Assembly: GCF_000819565.1 (NCBI RefSeq) | Contig: NZ_CP004393.1 | Span: 4,340,001-4,404,000, forward strand | Reading direction: 5' to 3' | Source: Celeribacter indicus | Lineage (GTDB): Bacteria > Pseudomonadota > Alphaproteobacteria > Rhodobacterales > Rhodobacteraceae | Length of the DNA stretch: 64,000 nt | Shown here: positions 11,185-19,695 of the stretch, piece by piece | Layout of the letters: every line of letters starts with the position of its first letter | Numbering within the stretch: position 1 is the stretch's first letter | The notes under the pieces: generated by a model | The model's database searches: none | Seen by the model: only the letters and a program-made list of their open reading frames with translations | What the model was told of the DNA's origin: nothing | Made by a program: the position numbers and the translations under genes

Positions 11185-11200
11185 TTTACCAAATGGGCAA
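11185..11200. promoter_or_regulatory. RutR-like operator upstream of ABC importer
   Basis: The sequence TTTACCAAATGGGCAA matches 12 of the 14 defined positions of the RutR consensus TTGACCA-NN-TGGTCAA as I recall it. It ends four bases before a -35-like TTGACT (11204-11209) and 122 bases before the importer's ATG. GntR-family regulators with TGG/CCA half-sites are an alternative reader. Confidence 0.45.
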
Positions 11201-11322
11201 ATCTTGACTCTTCTGCAAGTTTTTTGATCAGCGCGCGGGATCGGATCGGGAAGTTCCCGCGCCGATCTCGCCGCCGTCCCGGCGAGCGGTCAGAGTGGAG
11301 CCGAACAATCCAGGGGAGCCAA

Positions 11323-12330
11323 ATGTTCACGAAACCCATTCCGATCCTCGCCACCCTCGTCCTCGGCGCGACGGCGGCCCATGCCGAAACCGCGATGTCC
11401 TTCGCCCTCGACTGGAAATTCGAGGGCCCGGCGGCGCCCTATTTCGCGGCGCTCGAACAGGGATATTTCGCCGACAAGGATCTGACGGTGGAGATCTCTG
11501 CCGGCCAGGGCTCGCTCGACGCGATCCCGAAAGTGGCCACCGGCGCCTTTCCCGTGGGCTTTGCCGACATCAACTCCCTCATCAAGTTCCTCGACCAGAA
11601 TCCCGGCGCGCCGGTGACCATGGCGATGATGATCTACGACGCCCCGCCCTTTGCCATCGTCGGGCGCAAGTCGCTGGGCGTCGAGGAGCCGAAGGATCTC
11701 GAGGGACGGGTGCTCGGCGCGCCGCCGCCCGATGGCGCCTGGGCGCAGTTCCCGATCTTCGCCGCCGCCAACGACCTCGACATGGAGGCGATCACGGTGG
11801 AGCCGGTGGGCTTCCCGACGCGCGAGCCGATGCTCGCGGAGGGCAAGGTCGATTCGGTCACGGGCTACAACTTCTCCTCCTACCTGAACCTCGCCCGGCT
11901 CGGCGTGCCGGAGGAGGACATCTCCACGATCATGATGAGCGATTACGGTGTCGACCTCTACGGCAACGGCATCATCGTGAACACCGACTTCGCCGCGGAG
12001 AACCCGGAGGCGGTCCGCGGCTTTCTCGAAGCCGTCGCGATGGGCTGGAAGGATGCGGTGGCCGATCCGGTGGCCGCGGTCGAATACATGGTGAAATACA
12101 ACCCCGCCTCGGATGTCGAGCTGGAGACCCGGCGCCTCGAACTGGCGCTCGAGGGCAATGTGCTGACCGATTACGTGCTCGAGAACGGGCTGGGCGCGGT
12201 CGACACGGAGCGGCTCGCGGGATCGCTCGAACAGCTCAAGATGGTCTACGAGTTCAATGCCGAGCCGGATCCGGCCCTGTATTTCACCGACGAGTACCTG
12301 CCTTCCGCGGATGTCCGGATGCTCAAGTGA
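11323..12330 (+). CDS. NMT1/ThiY-like ABC transporter substrate-binding protein
   Basis: This 335-residue periplasmic binding protein belongs to the NMT1/SsuA/ThiY group. The ATG at 11323 follows CAGGGGAGCC. The signal peptide MFTKPIPILATLVLGATAAHA is cut after residue 21. The mature protein opens with MSFALDWKFEGPAAPYFAALEQGYF, the usual N-terminal strand of ThiY-type binders. No ThiY-specific CCCX-type iron site or thiamine riboswitch is visible. The next genes are its ATPase and permease. Likely ligands are pyrimidine-like compounds or other small heterocycles. The upstream RutR-like site makes pyrimidines the favoured guess, but this is inference from the site and from similar Rhodobacterales arrangements. 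Confidence 0.85.
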   Translation: MFTKPIPILATLVLGATAAHAETAMSFALDWKFEGPAAPYFAALEQGYFADKDLTVEISAGQGSLDAIPKVATGAFPVGFADINSLIKFLDQNPGAPVTMAMMIYDAPPFAIVGRKSLGVEEPKDLEGRVLGAPPPDGAWAQFPIFAAANDLDMEAITVEPVGFPTREPMLAEGKVDSVTGYNFSSYLNLARLGVPEEDISTIMMSDYGVDLYGNGIIVNTDFAAENPEAVRGFLEAVAMGWKDAVADPVAAVEYMVKYNPASDVELETRRLELALEGNVLTDYVLENGLGAVDTERLAGSLEQLKMVYEFNAEPDPALYFTDEYLPSADVRMLK

Positions 12331-12382
12331 GGCCATGTGCCGGGCGGGGATCTCCCGCCCGTCCTCCATCAGGCAAGGTAGA

Positions 12383-13177
12383 ATGACGAACCTCATAGAC
12401 ATCCGCGGCGTGACCCACGCCTACAAGACCGACAAGGGCCCCCTGCCCGTTCTCGACGATCTCAACATTTCGGTGCCAGAAGGCGATTTCTGCGCCGTGG
12501 TCGGCCCCTCGGGCTGCGGCAAATCCACGCTCACGCGGCTCGTCGCAGGGCTGATGAAGCCCGACACGGGCGAGGTCTGGCTCCATGGCGAGCGCGTGGT
12601 CTCGCCGCGGTCGACGGTCGGCATGGCGTTCCAGAACCCGGTGATGCTCGAATGGCGCACGATCCTGCAAAACGTGCTCCTGCCGCTCGAGATCGTGCCG
12701 AACAAGATGAGCCGGAAACAGAAGGAGGACCGCGGGCGGGAGCTTCTGGCGCTCGTCGGGCTCGAGGGATTCGAGGACAAGCGGCCCTCGGAGCTTTCGG
12801 GCGGGATGCGCCAGCGCGCCTCGCTGTGCCGCGCGATCGTCCACAAGCCCGACGTCCTGATCATGGACGAACCCTTCGGCGCGCTCGACGCCTTCACCCG
12901 CGAGGACCTGTGGCAGACCATGCATGCGCTCAGGGCCGAGGAGCCCTTTACCGGCGTGCTCATCACCCATGACCTGCGCGAGAGCGTCTATCTCGCCGAC
13001 GAGGTGATCGTGCTTTCGGGACGGCCGGCGACGGCGCAGCATGTGGAGAACGTGAAGCTCGGGGGTCGTACCGATCTCGAGGTGCTCTACACCCAGGAGG
13101 CAACCGAGATCCTGCATCGGCTGCGCCACCAGATCGAGATCGCCCAGGGCCGGGCGACGGACGAGAAAGCCGCATGA
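12383..13177 (+). CDS. ABC transporter ATP-binding protein (SsuB/ThiZ type)
   Basis: This 264-residue single-cassette ATPase of the nitrate/sulfonate/taurine/pyrimidine subfamily energises the importer encoded on either side. Walker A is GPSGCGKST at about residues 41-49, the signature is LSGGMRQR, Walker B is LIMDEPFGALD, and the switch His lies in ITHDLRE. The start is placed at the ATG at 12383, after AGGCAAGG. An in-frame extension to 12257 merely runs through the end of the binding-protein gene. Its stop overlaps the permease start by four bases (ATGA). Confidence 0.9.
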   Translation: MTNLIDIRGVTHAYKTDKGPLPVLDDLNISVPEGDFCAVVGPSGCGKSTLTRLVAGLMKPDTGEVWLHGERVVSPRSTVGMAFQNPVMLEWRTILQNVLLPLEIVPNKMSRKQKEDRGRELLALVGLEGFEDKRPSELSGGMRQRASLCRAIVHKPDVLIMDEPFGALDAFTREDLWQTMHALRAEEPFTGVLITHDLRESVYLADEVIVLSGRPATAQHVENVKLGGRTDLEVLYTQEATEILHRLRHQIEIAQGRATDEKAA

Positions 13178-13941
13178 TGAAGACCTTTCGCCGGATCGCC
13201 ACCCCGACCATCGCCATCCTGATCTTTCTCGTGCTCTGGGAATTCGTCGTCTGGGTGAACCAGTGGCCGAATTACAAGATGGCATCGCCCTCCGACCTCC
13301 TGCCGGCCTACACGAAATACTGGAACCTGTTCCTGATCTACGGCTGGCAGACCCTCTGGCGCACCGTCATCGGCCTGCTGCTCGCGGTGGTCGTGGGCAC
13401 GCTGATCGGCATGGTGATGGGATTTTCGCGCACGATGCGGGACGCGATCTATCCGTTGCTCGTGGGGTTCAACGCCATTCCGAAGGCGACCGTCGTGCCG
13501 GTCATCGCGCTGATCCTGATCGGCCAGCACGACCTGAACACGGTGCTGATCGCCTTCATGATCTCGTTCTTCCCGATCTCCGTCGCGGTCGCCATCGGGC
13601 TGTCGACGCTGGAGCCGGAATATCGCGATATCCTGCGTTCCCTCGGCGCGTCGAAATGGACGATCTTCTGGAAGATCGCCCTGCCGAAGACGCTGCCGGA
13701 ATTCTTCGGGGCGCTGAAAGTGTCGGTGACGCTCGCCTTCATCGGCACGAACCTCATGGAGATCGTGGAGCCGCACGGGCGCGGACTCGGCCATCTGTTC
13801 GATTCGGGGAAGATCAACGCCGACTACCCGCTGATGTTCGCGGTGCTGATCGCCCTCGCCTTCCTCGGGATCGTGCTCTACTACATCGTGGTCGGGCTCG
13901 AGAAGATCTTCGCGGGCTGGGCGGAGCGTCCCCAGGGCTGA
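13174..13941 (+). CDS. ABC transporter permease (SsuC/ThiX type)
   Basis: This 255-residue inner-membrane channel subunit has about six hydrophobic segments. The first is near residues 8-28 (PTIAILIFLVLWEFVVWV). The ATPase-docking loop is seen as LRSLGASKWTIFWKIALPKTLPEF around residues 150-173. It is coupled to the ATPase by an ATGA overlap and completes a three-gene importer. The operon ends just before the SRP RNA gene, with no obvious hairpin and T-tract between them. Confidence 0.9.
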   Translation: MMKTFRRIATPTIAILIFLVLWEFVVWVNQWPNYKMASPSDLLPAYTKYWNLFLIYGWQTLWRTVIGLLLAVVVGTLIGMVMGFSRTMRDAIYPLLVGFNAIPKATVVPVIALILIGQHDLNTVLIAFMISFFPISVAVAIGLSTLEPEYRDILRSLGASKWTIFWKIALPKTLPEFFGALKVSVTLAFIGTNLMEIVEPHGRGLGHLFDSGKINADYPLMFAVLIALAFLGIVLYYIVVGLEKIFAGWAERPQG

Positions 13942-14000
13942 GCGCAGACCAGCGCGGGCCGGGACTTGCGTTCCCGGTCCGTCGCGACTATGTAACCCCT

Positions 14001-14096
14001 CGAGAGGTTGGCGCGGGCGAGCACCTCGCCAACCCGGTCAGGTCCGGAAGGAAGCAGCCGTAACGAGTCCCGCTTGGGTCGTTGTCCAGCCTCTCA
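14001..14096 (+). ncRNA. ffs: Small SRP RNA (4.5S, ffs)
   Basis: This is the RNA core of the signal recognition particle, which binds Ffh and directs membrane-protein targeting. The invariant apical region GGTCAGGTCCGGAAGGAAGC followed by AGCC-type pairing is present at 14036-14059. The outer ends pair: GAGAGG (14002-14007) with CCTCTC (14090-14095), with further interior complementarity. Length of about 96 nt fits the small bacterial form without an Alu domain. Position ahead of dnaX-ybaB-recR is a frequent bacterial arrangement. The exact ends are estimated from the pairing to within a few bases. Confidence 0.93.
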
Positions 14097-14200
14097 CCCT
14101 TCCCCTTCGTGCCACTGTTCCGCGCTGCGCCGCCGTTCGGGTCTTGTTCTTATGCCCGCAGGCGGCAATATAGGCCAACCCTTCTGACAGCGGGACATGA

Positions 14201-15244
14201 ATGACGACCGATCTCACCGATCTGGGCTGGTCCCAGTTCTTCAACGGCCAGCTCGACCTCGAAGAGATCGGGACGCTGACCCCCGTGCGCCTGTCCGAAG
14301 TGCGCCGCCGCTCCGTCGTCGCCCTCACCCCTGCGCTCGAGCGCGTGGAAATCGCGCTGACCGGCGATCATGTCGCCACGGACATGGCCGTGGGCGATTT
14401 CGCCCTCACCGACGGCACCCGGCTCATCCGCCTTCTGGAGCGCAAGACGCTCATCTCGCGCAAGGCCGCGGGGATCGCGGCGCAGGCACAGCTCATCGCG
14501 GCCAATATCGATACGCTGTTCATCACCACCTCCTGCAACCAGGATTTCAACGAGGCCCGGCTCGAACGCTATCTCGCCATCGCCCTCGACGCGGAGGCGG
14601 TGCCGGTCATCGTCATCACCAGGAAGGACAGGCCGGAGGAGATGCCGGCCGAAGATTACGAGACGCGGGCGAAATCCATCTATGAAGGTGCCGAGGTGAT
14701 GCTGGTGAACGCGAAGGACGCCGAGGACATCGCCCGGCTCGAACGCTATTGCGGCAGGGGGCAGACCATCGCGCTCGTCGGCTCCTCGGGCGTCGGCAAG
14801 TCGACGCTGGCGCGCGGGCTGACGGGCGAGGAGATCGAGGTGGGGGAGATCCGCGAGGACGACGCCAAGGGCCGGCACACCACCACCGCGCGCTCGATGC
14901 ACCGGATGCACGCGGGCGGCTGGCTGATCGACACGCCGGGGATGCGCGAGCTTGCGCTGCACGATGCCTCCGAAGGCATTGCGACACTGTTCGAGGACAT
15001 CACCGAGCTGGCCGCGATGTGCAAATTCTCCGACTGCCGGCATCGCGGGGAGCCCGGTTGCGCGGTGCGCGCCGCCGTGGAGGCGGGCGAGCTGGACCCC
15101 GAGCGGGTCGAACGCTGGCGCAAACTCCTCGAGGAAGACGCCCGCAACACGGAGACCATTGCCGAGGCGCGCGACCGCGGACGCAAGTTCTCCAAGACGG
15201 TGAAATCCGCGAAGAAGGCAAAGAGCGCAAGACGCGGCGAATGA
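14201..15244 (+). CDS. rsgA: Small ribosomal subunit biogenesis GTPase RsgA
   Basis: This 347-residue circularly permuted GTPase helps late maturation of the 30S subunit. An N-terminal OB-fold (to about residue 95) precedes permuted G motifs: the G4-like TRKD near 146, G1 GSSGVGKS near 194, and G3 DTPG near 246. The C-terminal zinc knuckle has CKFSDCRHRGEPGC at about 274-287. The basic tail (KSAKKAKSARR) suits rRNA contact. The ATG at 14201 immediately follows an out-of-frame ATGA. It lies between the SRP RNA gene and dnaX, so all flanking functions concern translation or replication. Confidence 0.95.
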   Translation: MTTDLTDLGWSQFFNGQLDLEEIGTLTPVRLSEVRRRSVVALTPALERVEIALTGDHVATDMAVGDFALTDGTRLIRLLERKTLISRKAAGIAAQAQLIAANIDTLFITTSCNQDFNEARLERYLAIALDAEAVPVIVITRKDRPEEMPAEDYETRAKSIYEGAEVMLVNAKDAEDIARLERYCGRGQTIALVGSSGVGKSTLARGLTGEEIEVGEIREDDAKGRHTTTARSMHRMHAGGWLIDTPGMRELALHDASEGIATLFEDITELAAMCKFSDCRHRGEPGCAVRAAVEAGELDPERVERWRKLLEEDARNTETIAEARDRGRKFSKTVKSAKKAKSARRGE

Positions 15245-15301
15245 GGTTGCGGGGGGGCCTCCCCGCCCTTACCTTACAGCGCGAACGAAGGAGGCCACCG
15301 C

Positions 15302-17065
15302 ATGTCCGACACGAACACCGGCTACAAGGTTCTGGCGCGCAAGTATCGCCCGGAAATCTTTGCCGACCTGATCGGTCAGGACGCGATGGTGCGGACGCTG
15401 AAGAACGCCTTTGCCGCCGACCGGATCGCGCAGGCCTTCATCATGACCGGCATCCGCGGCACCGGAAAGACCACCACCGCGCGGATCATCGCCAAGGGCA
15501 TGAACTGCGTCGGACCGGATGGAACGGGCGGACCGACCACGGAACCCTGCGGCCAGTGCGAGCACTGCGTCGCGATCACCGAGGGTCGTCATGTCGACGT
15601 GATGGAAATGGACGCCGCCTCGCGCACCGGGGTGGGCGACATACGCGAGATTATCGACTCGGTGCATTACCGCGCTGCCTCCGCGCGGTACAAGATCTAC
15701 ATCATCGACGAGGTGCACATGCTCTCGACGAGCGCGTTCAACGCGCTTCTCAAGACGCTCGAAGAGCCGCCGGCGCATGTAAAGTTCATCTTTGCCACGA
15801 CCGAGATCCGCAAGGTTCCGGTCACGGTGCTGTCGCGCTGCCAGAGGTTCGACCTGCGCCGGATCGAACCCGAGGTGATGATGAACCACCTCTCCACGAT
15901 CGCCGCGAAGGAAGGCAGTGCCGTGGCCCAGGACGCGCTCGCGCTCATCACCCGCGCCGCCGAGGGCTCGGTCCGGGACGCGCTTTCGCTGCTCGACCAG
16001 GCGATTTCGCACGGTGCGGGCGAGACAACGGTCGATCAGGTCCGCGCGATGCTGGGCCTTGCCGACCGGGGCCGCGTGCTCGATCTCTTCGACATGATCA
16101 TGGCGGGCGATGCCGCGGGCGCGCTCGGGGAACTGGGCGGGCAATATGCCGATGGCGCCGATCCGCTTGCAGTGCTGCGCGATCTCGCGGAGATCACGCA
16201 TTGGGTTTCGGTCATCAAGATCACGCCCAATGCCGCCGAGGATCCGACCATCGGCCCGGACGAGCGCGCACGCGGGCTCGCGATGGGGGAAAAGCTGCCG
16301 ATGCGGGTGCTGTCGCGGATGTGGCAAATGCTGCTGAAGGCGCTCGAGGAGGTGGCCGCCGCGCCGAACGCGATGATGGCCGCCGAGATGGCGATCATCC
16401 GGCTCACCCATGTGGCCGAGCTGCCGATGCCCGAGGATCTGGTGCGCCGCCTCAACGAGCAGAACCCGCCGCCCCGCCCGCCCTCCGGCCCCGCCGGCGG
16501 CGGCGCGCCGCGGAGCGGCGGATCGGTGAGTGCGCAGGGCGCCCCGGCCGGAGGCGGGCCAGTGACCCACGGGCCGGTGATGACGAGCGGCGCAGCGACA
16601 GCGCCGGCGCAGGCCCCCGACGTGGCGCTGGCGCGCTACACCTCCTTCGAGGCGGTCGTCGCGCTGCTGGAGGAAAGCCGCGCAGGCACCCTGCTCATCG
16701 AGGCGAAGAGAAACATGCGGATCGCGCGCTACAGCCCCGGCCGGATCGAGTTCCAGCCCTGGGGGGATGCGGCCGCGGACCTGGCCCCCCGCCTCTCCCA
16801 GCGGCTCCACGCCCTGACCGGCGTGCGGTGGATCGTGACTATCGCCGAAGCTCCTGAGGAGGCGCGGACCATCTACGAGGTGGAGGATGCCGCGCGTCTC
16901 GCGCTCGAGGCCGAGGCGCGGGAGCACCCGATCGTCGCTAAGGTGTTCGAGCTCTTCCCCGACGCGAAGATCAGCGACATCCGCACCCCCGACGCGCTGG
17001 CCGCCAGCGCGGCGAGCGAGGCGCTCGAGGAGGTCGAGGACGAATGGGATCCGTTCGAGGAATGA
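15302..17065 (+). CDS. dnaX: DNA polymerase III subunit gamma/tau
   Basis: This 587-residue clamp-loader ATPase is part of the replisome. Walker A GIRGTGKTT is near residues 50-58, the zinc module has cysteines near 69, 83, 86 and 89, Walker B IIDEVHML is near 140, and the sensor-1 region is ATTEIRK. Domain III reaches about residue 375. A Pro/Gly/Ala linker (~385-435) is followed by a tau-like C-terminal region ending in an acidic tail (EVEDEWDPFEE). The ATG at 15302 has AAGGAGG seven bases upstream. I see no A-rich slippery heptamer that would generate a separate gamma form. Confidence 0.96.
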   Translation: MSDTNTGYKVLARKYRPEIFADLIGQDAMVRTLKNAFAADRIAQAFIMTGIRGTGKTTTARIIAKGMNCVGPDGTGGPTTEPCGQCEHCVAITEGRHVDVMEMDAASRTGVGDIREIIDSVHYRAASARYKIYIIDEVHMLSTSAFNALLKTLEEPPAHVKFIFATTEIRKVPVTVLSRCQRFDLRRIEPEVMMNHLSTIAAKEGSAVAQDALALITRAAEGSVRDALSLLDQAISHGAGETTVDQVRAMLGLADRGRVLDLFDMIMAGDAAGALGELGGQYADGADPLAVLRDLAEITHWVSVIKITPNAAEDPTIGPDERARGLAMGEKLPMRVLSRMWQMLLKALEEVAAAPNAMMAAEMAIIRLTHVAELPMPEDLVRRLNEQNPPPRPPSGPAGGGAPRSGGSVSAQGAPAGGGPVTHGPVMTSGAATAPAQAPDVALARYTSFEAVVALLEESRAGTLLIEAKRNMRIARYSPGRIEFQPWGDAAADLAPRLSQRLHALTGVRWIVTIAEAPEEARTIYEVEDAARLALEAEAREHPIVAKVFELFPDAKISDIRTPDALAASAASEALEEVEDEWDPFEE

Positions 17066-17092
17066 CGGCTCCCCACAGGAAAGGATGACGGA

Positions 17093-17437
17093 ATGTTCAA
17101 AGGATTGGGCGGTCTCGGCGACATGGCCGGAATGATGAAGAAAGCACAGCAGATGCAGAAGGACATGGCCGAGTTGCAGGAGCAGCTCGACACCATGACC
17201 GTGACCGGCGAAAGCGGCGCGGGGCTCGTGAAGGCCACGGCGACCGCGAAGGGCAACCTTACCGGGCTCGACATCGACGCGTCGATCTTTCAGCCGTCGG
17301 AAAAGGAGGTGGTCGAGGACCTGATCCTCGCCGCGATCAAGGATGCACAGGCGAAGGCGCAGGAAAAGGCGCAGTCCGAGATGCAGAAGCTGACCGAAGG
17401 CCTCGGCCTCCCGGCCGACTTCAAGATGCCGTTCTGA
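17093..17437 (+). CDS. ybaB: YbaB/EbfC family nucleoid-associated protein
   Basis: This 114-residue DNA-binding protein forms dimers with a tweezer-like shape and is nearly always encoded between dnaX and recR. The start [32 protein letters not shown] and the mid-region [20 protein letters not shown] strands are the family pattern. The ATG at 17093 follows CAGGAAAGG. It is 28 bases after dnaX and 7 bases before recR, so all three are probably one transcript. Confidence 0.95.
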   Translation: MFKGLGGLGDMAGMMKKAQQMQKDMAELQEQLDTMTVTGESGAGLVKATATAKGNLTGLDIDASIFQPSEKEVVEDLILAAIKDAQAKAQEKAQSEMQKLTEGLGLPADFKMPF

Positions 17438-17444
17438 GACCGAC

Positions 17445-18038
17445 GTGAGCGGACGCCAGGACATCGAAGACCTGATCGACATGATGGCGCGGCTGCCCGG
17501 CCTCGGGCCGCGCTCGGCACGGCGCGCCGTCCTCCACCTCATCCAGAAGCGCGGACGCCTGATGGCGCCGCTTGCCCAGGCGATGCAGAATGTCGCGGAC
17601 AGTGCGCGCGAATGCGTCCGCTGCGGCAATATCGGCACGGCGGATCTCTGCGACATCTGTGCGGACGAACGCCGCGCGACTGGCGAGATCTGTGTGGTCG
17701 AGGACGTATCCGACCTCTGGGCGATGGAGCGGTCGGGGGTGTTCAGGGGACGCTATCACGTCCTCGGCGGCACGCTGTCCGCACTCGACGCCGTCGGGCC
17801 GGAAGAGCTCCGCATCCCCGCCCTCGTGCAGCGCGTGGGAGACGAGCAGATCGGGGAGGTGGTCCTCGCCCTCGGCGCCACGGTGGATGGCCAGACCACG
17901 GCGCATTACATCGCCGACGAACTTTCCGGCCGGTGCAAGGTGACATCGCTGGCGCAGGGCGTGCCGGTCGGCGGCGAGCTCGACTATCTCGACGACGGCA
18001 CCATCGCCGCCGCGCTCACCGCCCGCAAGTCCCTCTGA
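17445..18038 (+). CDS. recR: Recombination mediator RecR
   Basis: This 197-residue protein loads RecA at gaps together with RecF and RecO. It has the N-terminal helix-hairpin-helix (residues ~8-45, with [16 protein letters not shown]), a zinc finger with [16 protein letters not shown] near 57-72, and a Toprim domain (from ~80) with [15 protein letters not shown]. The start is a GTG at 17445, supported by the conserved [21 protein letters not shown] opening and by close spacing from ybaB. A bidirectional terminator follows the stop. Confidence 0.95.
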   Translation: MSGRQDIEDLIDMMARLPGLGPRSARRAVLHLIQKRGRLMAPLAQAMQNVADSARECVRCGNIGTADLCDICADERRATGEICVVEDVSDLWAMERSGVFRGRYHVLGGTLSALDAVGPEELRIPALVQRVGDEQIGEVVLALGATVDGQTTAHYIADELSGRCKVTSLAQGVPVGGELDYLDDGTIAAALTARKSL

Positions 18039-18057
18039 TCCCGTCGCGCAGATGCGA

Positions 18058-18085
18058 AAAGCCCGGACGTTTCCATCCGGGCTTT
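18058..18085. terminator. Bidirectional terminator between recR and trcR
   Basis: AAAGCCCGGA (18058-18067) and TCCGGGCTTT (18076-18085) form a perfect 10-bp stem with an 8-base loop. A-rich and T-rich flanks lie on either side. It separates two converging genes, 19 bases after recR and 25 bases after the trcR stop, so it can serve both strands. Confidence 0.88.
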
Positions 18086-18110
18086 CTCATGTCGCGGGCG
18101 ATGGGCGGGC

Positions 18111-18854
18111 TCAGCGGTGGTCGTCCTCATCCTCGTCGTCGTCATTGTCCGGCAGGTTGAAGAAGCTGTCCGCATCCGGCACCGTGTCGTCCTTGTCGTC
18201 GTCGTCATCTCCCGAGAGCGAGAAGGTCTCCAGACCCGCGATGGCGGTGGGGATCTTCGGCTCCGTGTCCATGCCCAGCGATTCCTCGGTGGACAGCAGC
18301 TTGCGCCGCTCGTCATCCGTCATGCCCGCCTCGCGGTTCTTCGCGGCCTTCTGCACGGCGGCGTCGAGTTCGGACTGCTTGCACAGGCCGAGCGCGACCG
18401 GGTCGATCGGCTGCATGTTCGCGATGTTCCAGTGGGTCCGTTCGCGGATCGACTGGATCGTCGGCTTCGTCGTGCCCACGAGCTTGGCGATCTGGCCGTC
18501 CGACAGCTCCGGGTGGAACTTCACGAGCCAGAGGATCGAGTTCGGGCGGTCCTGCCGTTTCGACAGCGGCGTGTAGCGCGGGCCGCGGCGCTTTTCCTCG
18601 CCCACGGCGGCGGCGTTGTATTTGAGCTGGAGCCGGTGAAGGGGGTTCTCCTCCCCCTTCCTGATCTCCTCGGCGGTGAGCTGGTTGTTGGCGATGGGGT
18701 CGAAACCGCGCACACCGCCCGCAACATCGCCATCCGCGATGCCCTGCACCTCGAGCTCGTGCAGCCCGCAGAAATCCGCGATCTGCCTGAAACTCAGGGT
18801 CGTGTTGTCGACGAGCCAGACGGCGGTGGCCTTTGCCATGATCGGTTTTGCCAT
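18111..18854 (-). CDS. trcR: TrcR-family (DUF1013) cell-cycle transcriptional regulator
   Basis: This 247-residue protein belongs to the alphaproteobacterial DUF1013 family, now associated with the cell-cycle regulator TrcR. The N-terminal 65 residues contain a helix-turn-helix-like segment (TLSFRQIADFCGLHELEVQGIADG). A second one (ELSDGQIAKLVGTTKPTIQSIRERTHW) lies near 115-140, which suggests DNA binding. The C-terminus is strikingly acidic, with repeated Asp runs. The ATG at 18854 is preferred because AAGGAG lies eight bases upstream; the ATGs at 18863 and 18842 are alternatives. Function is taken from family naming, not from this sequence. Confidence 0.85.
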   Translation of the reverse strand: MAKPIMAKATAVWLVDNTTLSFRQIADFCGLHELEVQGIADGDVAGGVRGFDPIANNQLTAEEIRKGEENPLHRLQLKYNAAAVGEEKRRGPRYTPLSKRQDRPNSILWLVKFHPELSDGQIAKLVGTTKPTIQSIRERTHWNIANMQPIDPVALGLCKQSELDAAVQKAAKNREAGMTDDERRKLLSTEESLGMDTEPKIPTAIAGLETFSLSGDDDDDKDDTVPDADSFFNLPDNDDDEDEDDHR

Positions 18855-18938
18855 AGGACGCACTCCTTAGAATGTCTTGCCCCCGGATACATCTTTCCCG
18901 TCGCCTGAAAGGGCTTTCCCCGGTGGGGAGGGTTCTCG

Positions 18939-18966
18939 TTGTCGGGGAACACGGGCGCTGTATAGT
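18939..18966 (+). promoter_or_regulatory. Putative sigma-70 promoter for RNase T2 gene
   Basis: TTGTCG (18939-18944) and TATAGT (18961-18966) are separated by 16 bases. The -10 box ends 27 bases before the ATG at 18994. Confidence 0.45.
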
Positions 18967-18993
18967 GCCGAAAACCGCCGGAGGAAAGAGAAA

Positions 18994-19635
18994 ATGCGTC
19001 AACGGATCGTGACCGCCCTCGTCGCCGCGGCCCTGCTCTGGAGCGGCGCGGCCCGCGCGGAGGGAGAGCAGGCGGGCGATTTCGACTATTACGTGCTCGC
19101 GCTCTCATGGTCCCCGACCTGGTGCGCACTCGAGGGCGCAGCGCGCGGCTCGCCGCAATGCGACCGCCCGCTCGGCTGGGTGCTGCACGGGCTCTGGCCG
19201 CAATACGAGACCGGCTGGCCCTCCTATTGCCACGGCGCCGAACGCGACCCCTCGCGCAGTCGCACGGCGGCGATGGCCGATATCATGGGCACGGACGGCG
19301 CGGCCTGGTATCAGTGGAAGAAGCACGGGCGCTGCTCCGGCCTTTCGGCGGAGCGCTACTTCGACACCGCCCGCGCCGCTTATGCCCGCATCGCCCGTCC
19401 CGAGGTATTCCGCAGACTCGACCGCGACGTGAAGCTCCCCGCCGCGGTGGTGGAGGAAGCCTTCCTGAAGGCCAATCCCGGTCTGGAGGCCGATGAAATC
19501 ACCGTGACCTGCAAGGCCGCGCGCATCGAGGAGGTGCGCATCTGCCTTACCCGCGACCTCGCGCCGCGCCGGTGCGGCGCGGACGTGATCCGGGACTGCA
19601 CGCTCGACGCCGCACTCTTCGAGGCGATCGACTGA
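18994..19635 (+). CDS. Ribonuclease T2 family protein
   Basis: This 213-residue secreted or periplasmic endoribonuclease cleaves RNA through a 2',3'-cyclic phosphate. The signal peptide MRQRIVTALVAAALLWSGAARA is followed by the mature enzyme. Both catalytic signatures are intact: CAS1 as LHGLWPQYE near residue 63 and CAS2 as WKKHGRCSG near 107, giving the two histidines and the glutamate-equivalent region. Several cysteines suggest disulfides and periplasmic folding. The ATG at 18994 follows GGAGGAAAG. Its cyclic nucleotide products would be substrates for the CpdB-like enzyme at 9-11 kb, although the genes are not adjacent. Confidence 0.92.
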   Translation: MRQRIVTALVAAALLWSGAARAEGEQAGDFDYYVLALSWSPTWCALEGAARGSPQCDRPLGWVLHGLWPQYETGWPSYCHGAERDPSRSRTAAMADIMGTDGAAWYQWKKHGRCSGLSAERYFDTARAAYARIARPEVFRRLDRDVKLPAAVVEEAFLKANPGLEADEITVTCKAARIEEVRICLTRDLAPRRCGADVIRDCTLDAALFEAID

Positions 19636-19695
19636 CGCGCTCAGCGGCCGCGCGACGACGAGAGCGCGCGCCCGTCTCCTTTGCTGTTCAAATAC

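Larger units (their letters stand above)
10970..11322. other. 353-bp intergenic region between cpdB and the ABC importer
   Basis: No credible gene is visible here. The segment holds a long interrupted palindrome just after cpdB (10991-11026), a RutR-like dyad (11185-11200), a -35-like TTGACT (11204-11209) with only a weak -10 candidate, and a short T-tract at 11220-11225. A thiamine-pyrophosphate riboswitch was looked for, because the importer is ThiY-like, and the conserved CTGAGA and ACC/GAACCTG elements are absent. Confidence 0.6.

Noticed and set aside
10970..11322. TPP riboswitch upstream of the ThiY-like binding protein
   Set aside because: The conserved CTGAGA and terminal GAACCTG-type elements are not present; a RutR-like dyad is found instead.
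16420..16560. Programmed frameshift in dnaX to make gamma
   Set aside because: No A-rich slippery heptamer with a following stem is seen in the linker region; the frame runs intact to a tau-like C-terminus.
15269..17656. 795-codon minus-strand frame over dnaX, ybaB and recR
   Set aside because: It is antisense to three highly conserved genes and has no protein-like motifs.
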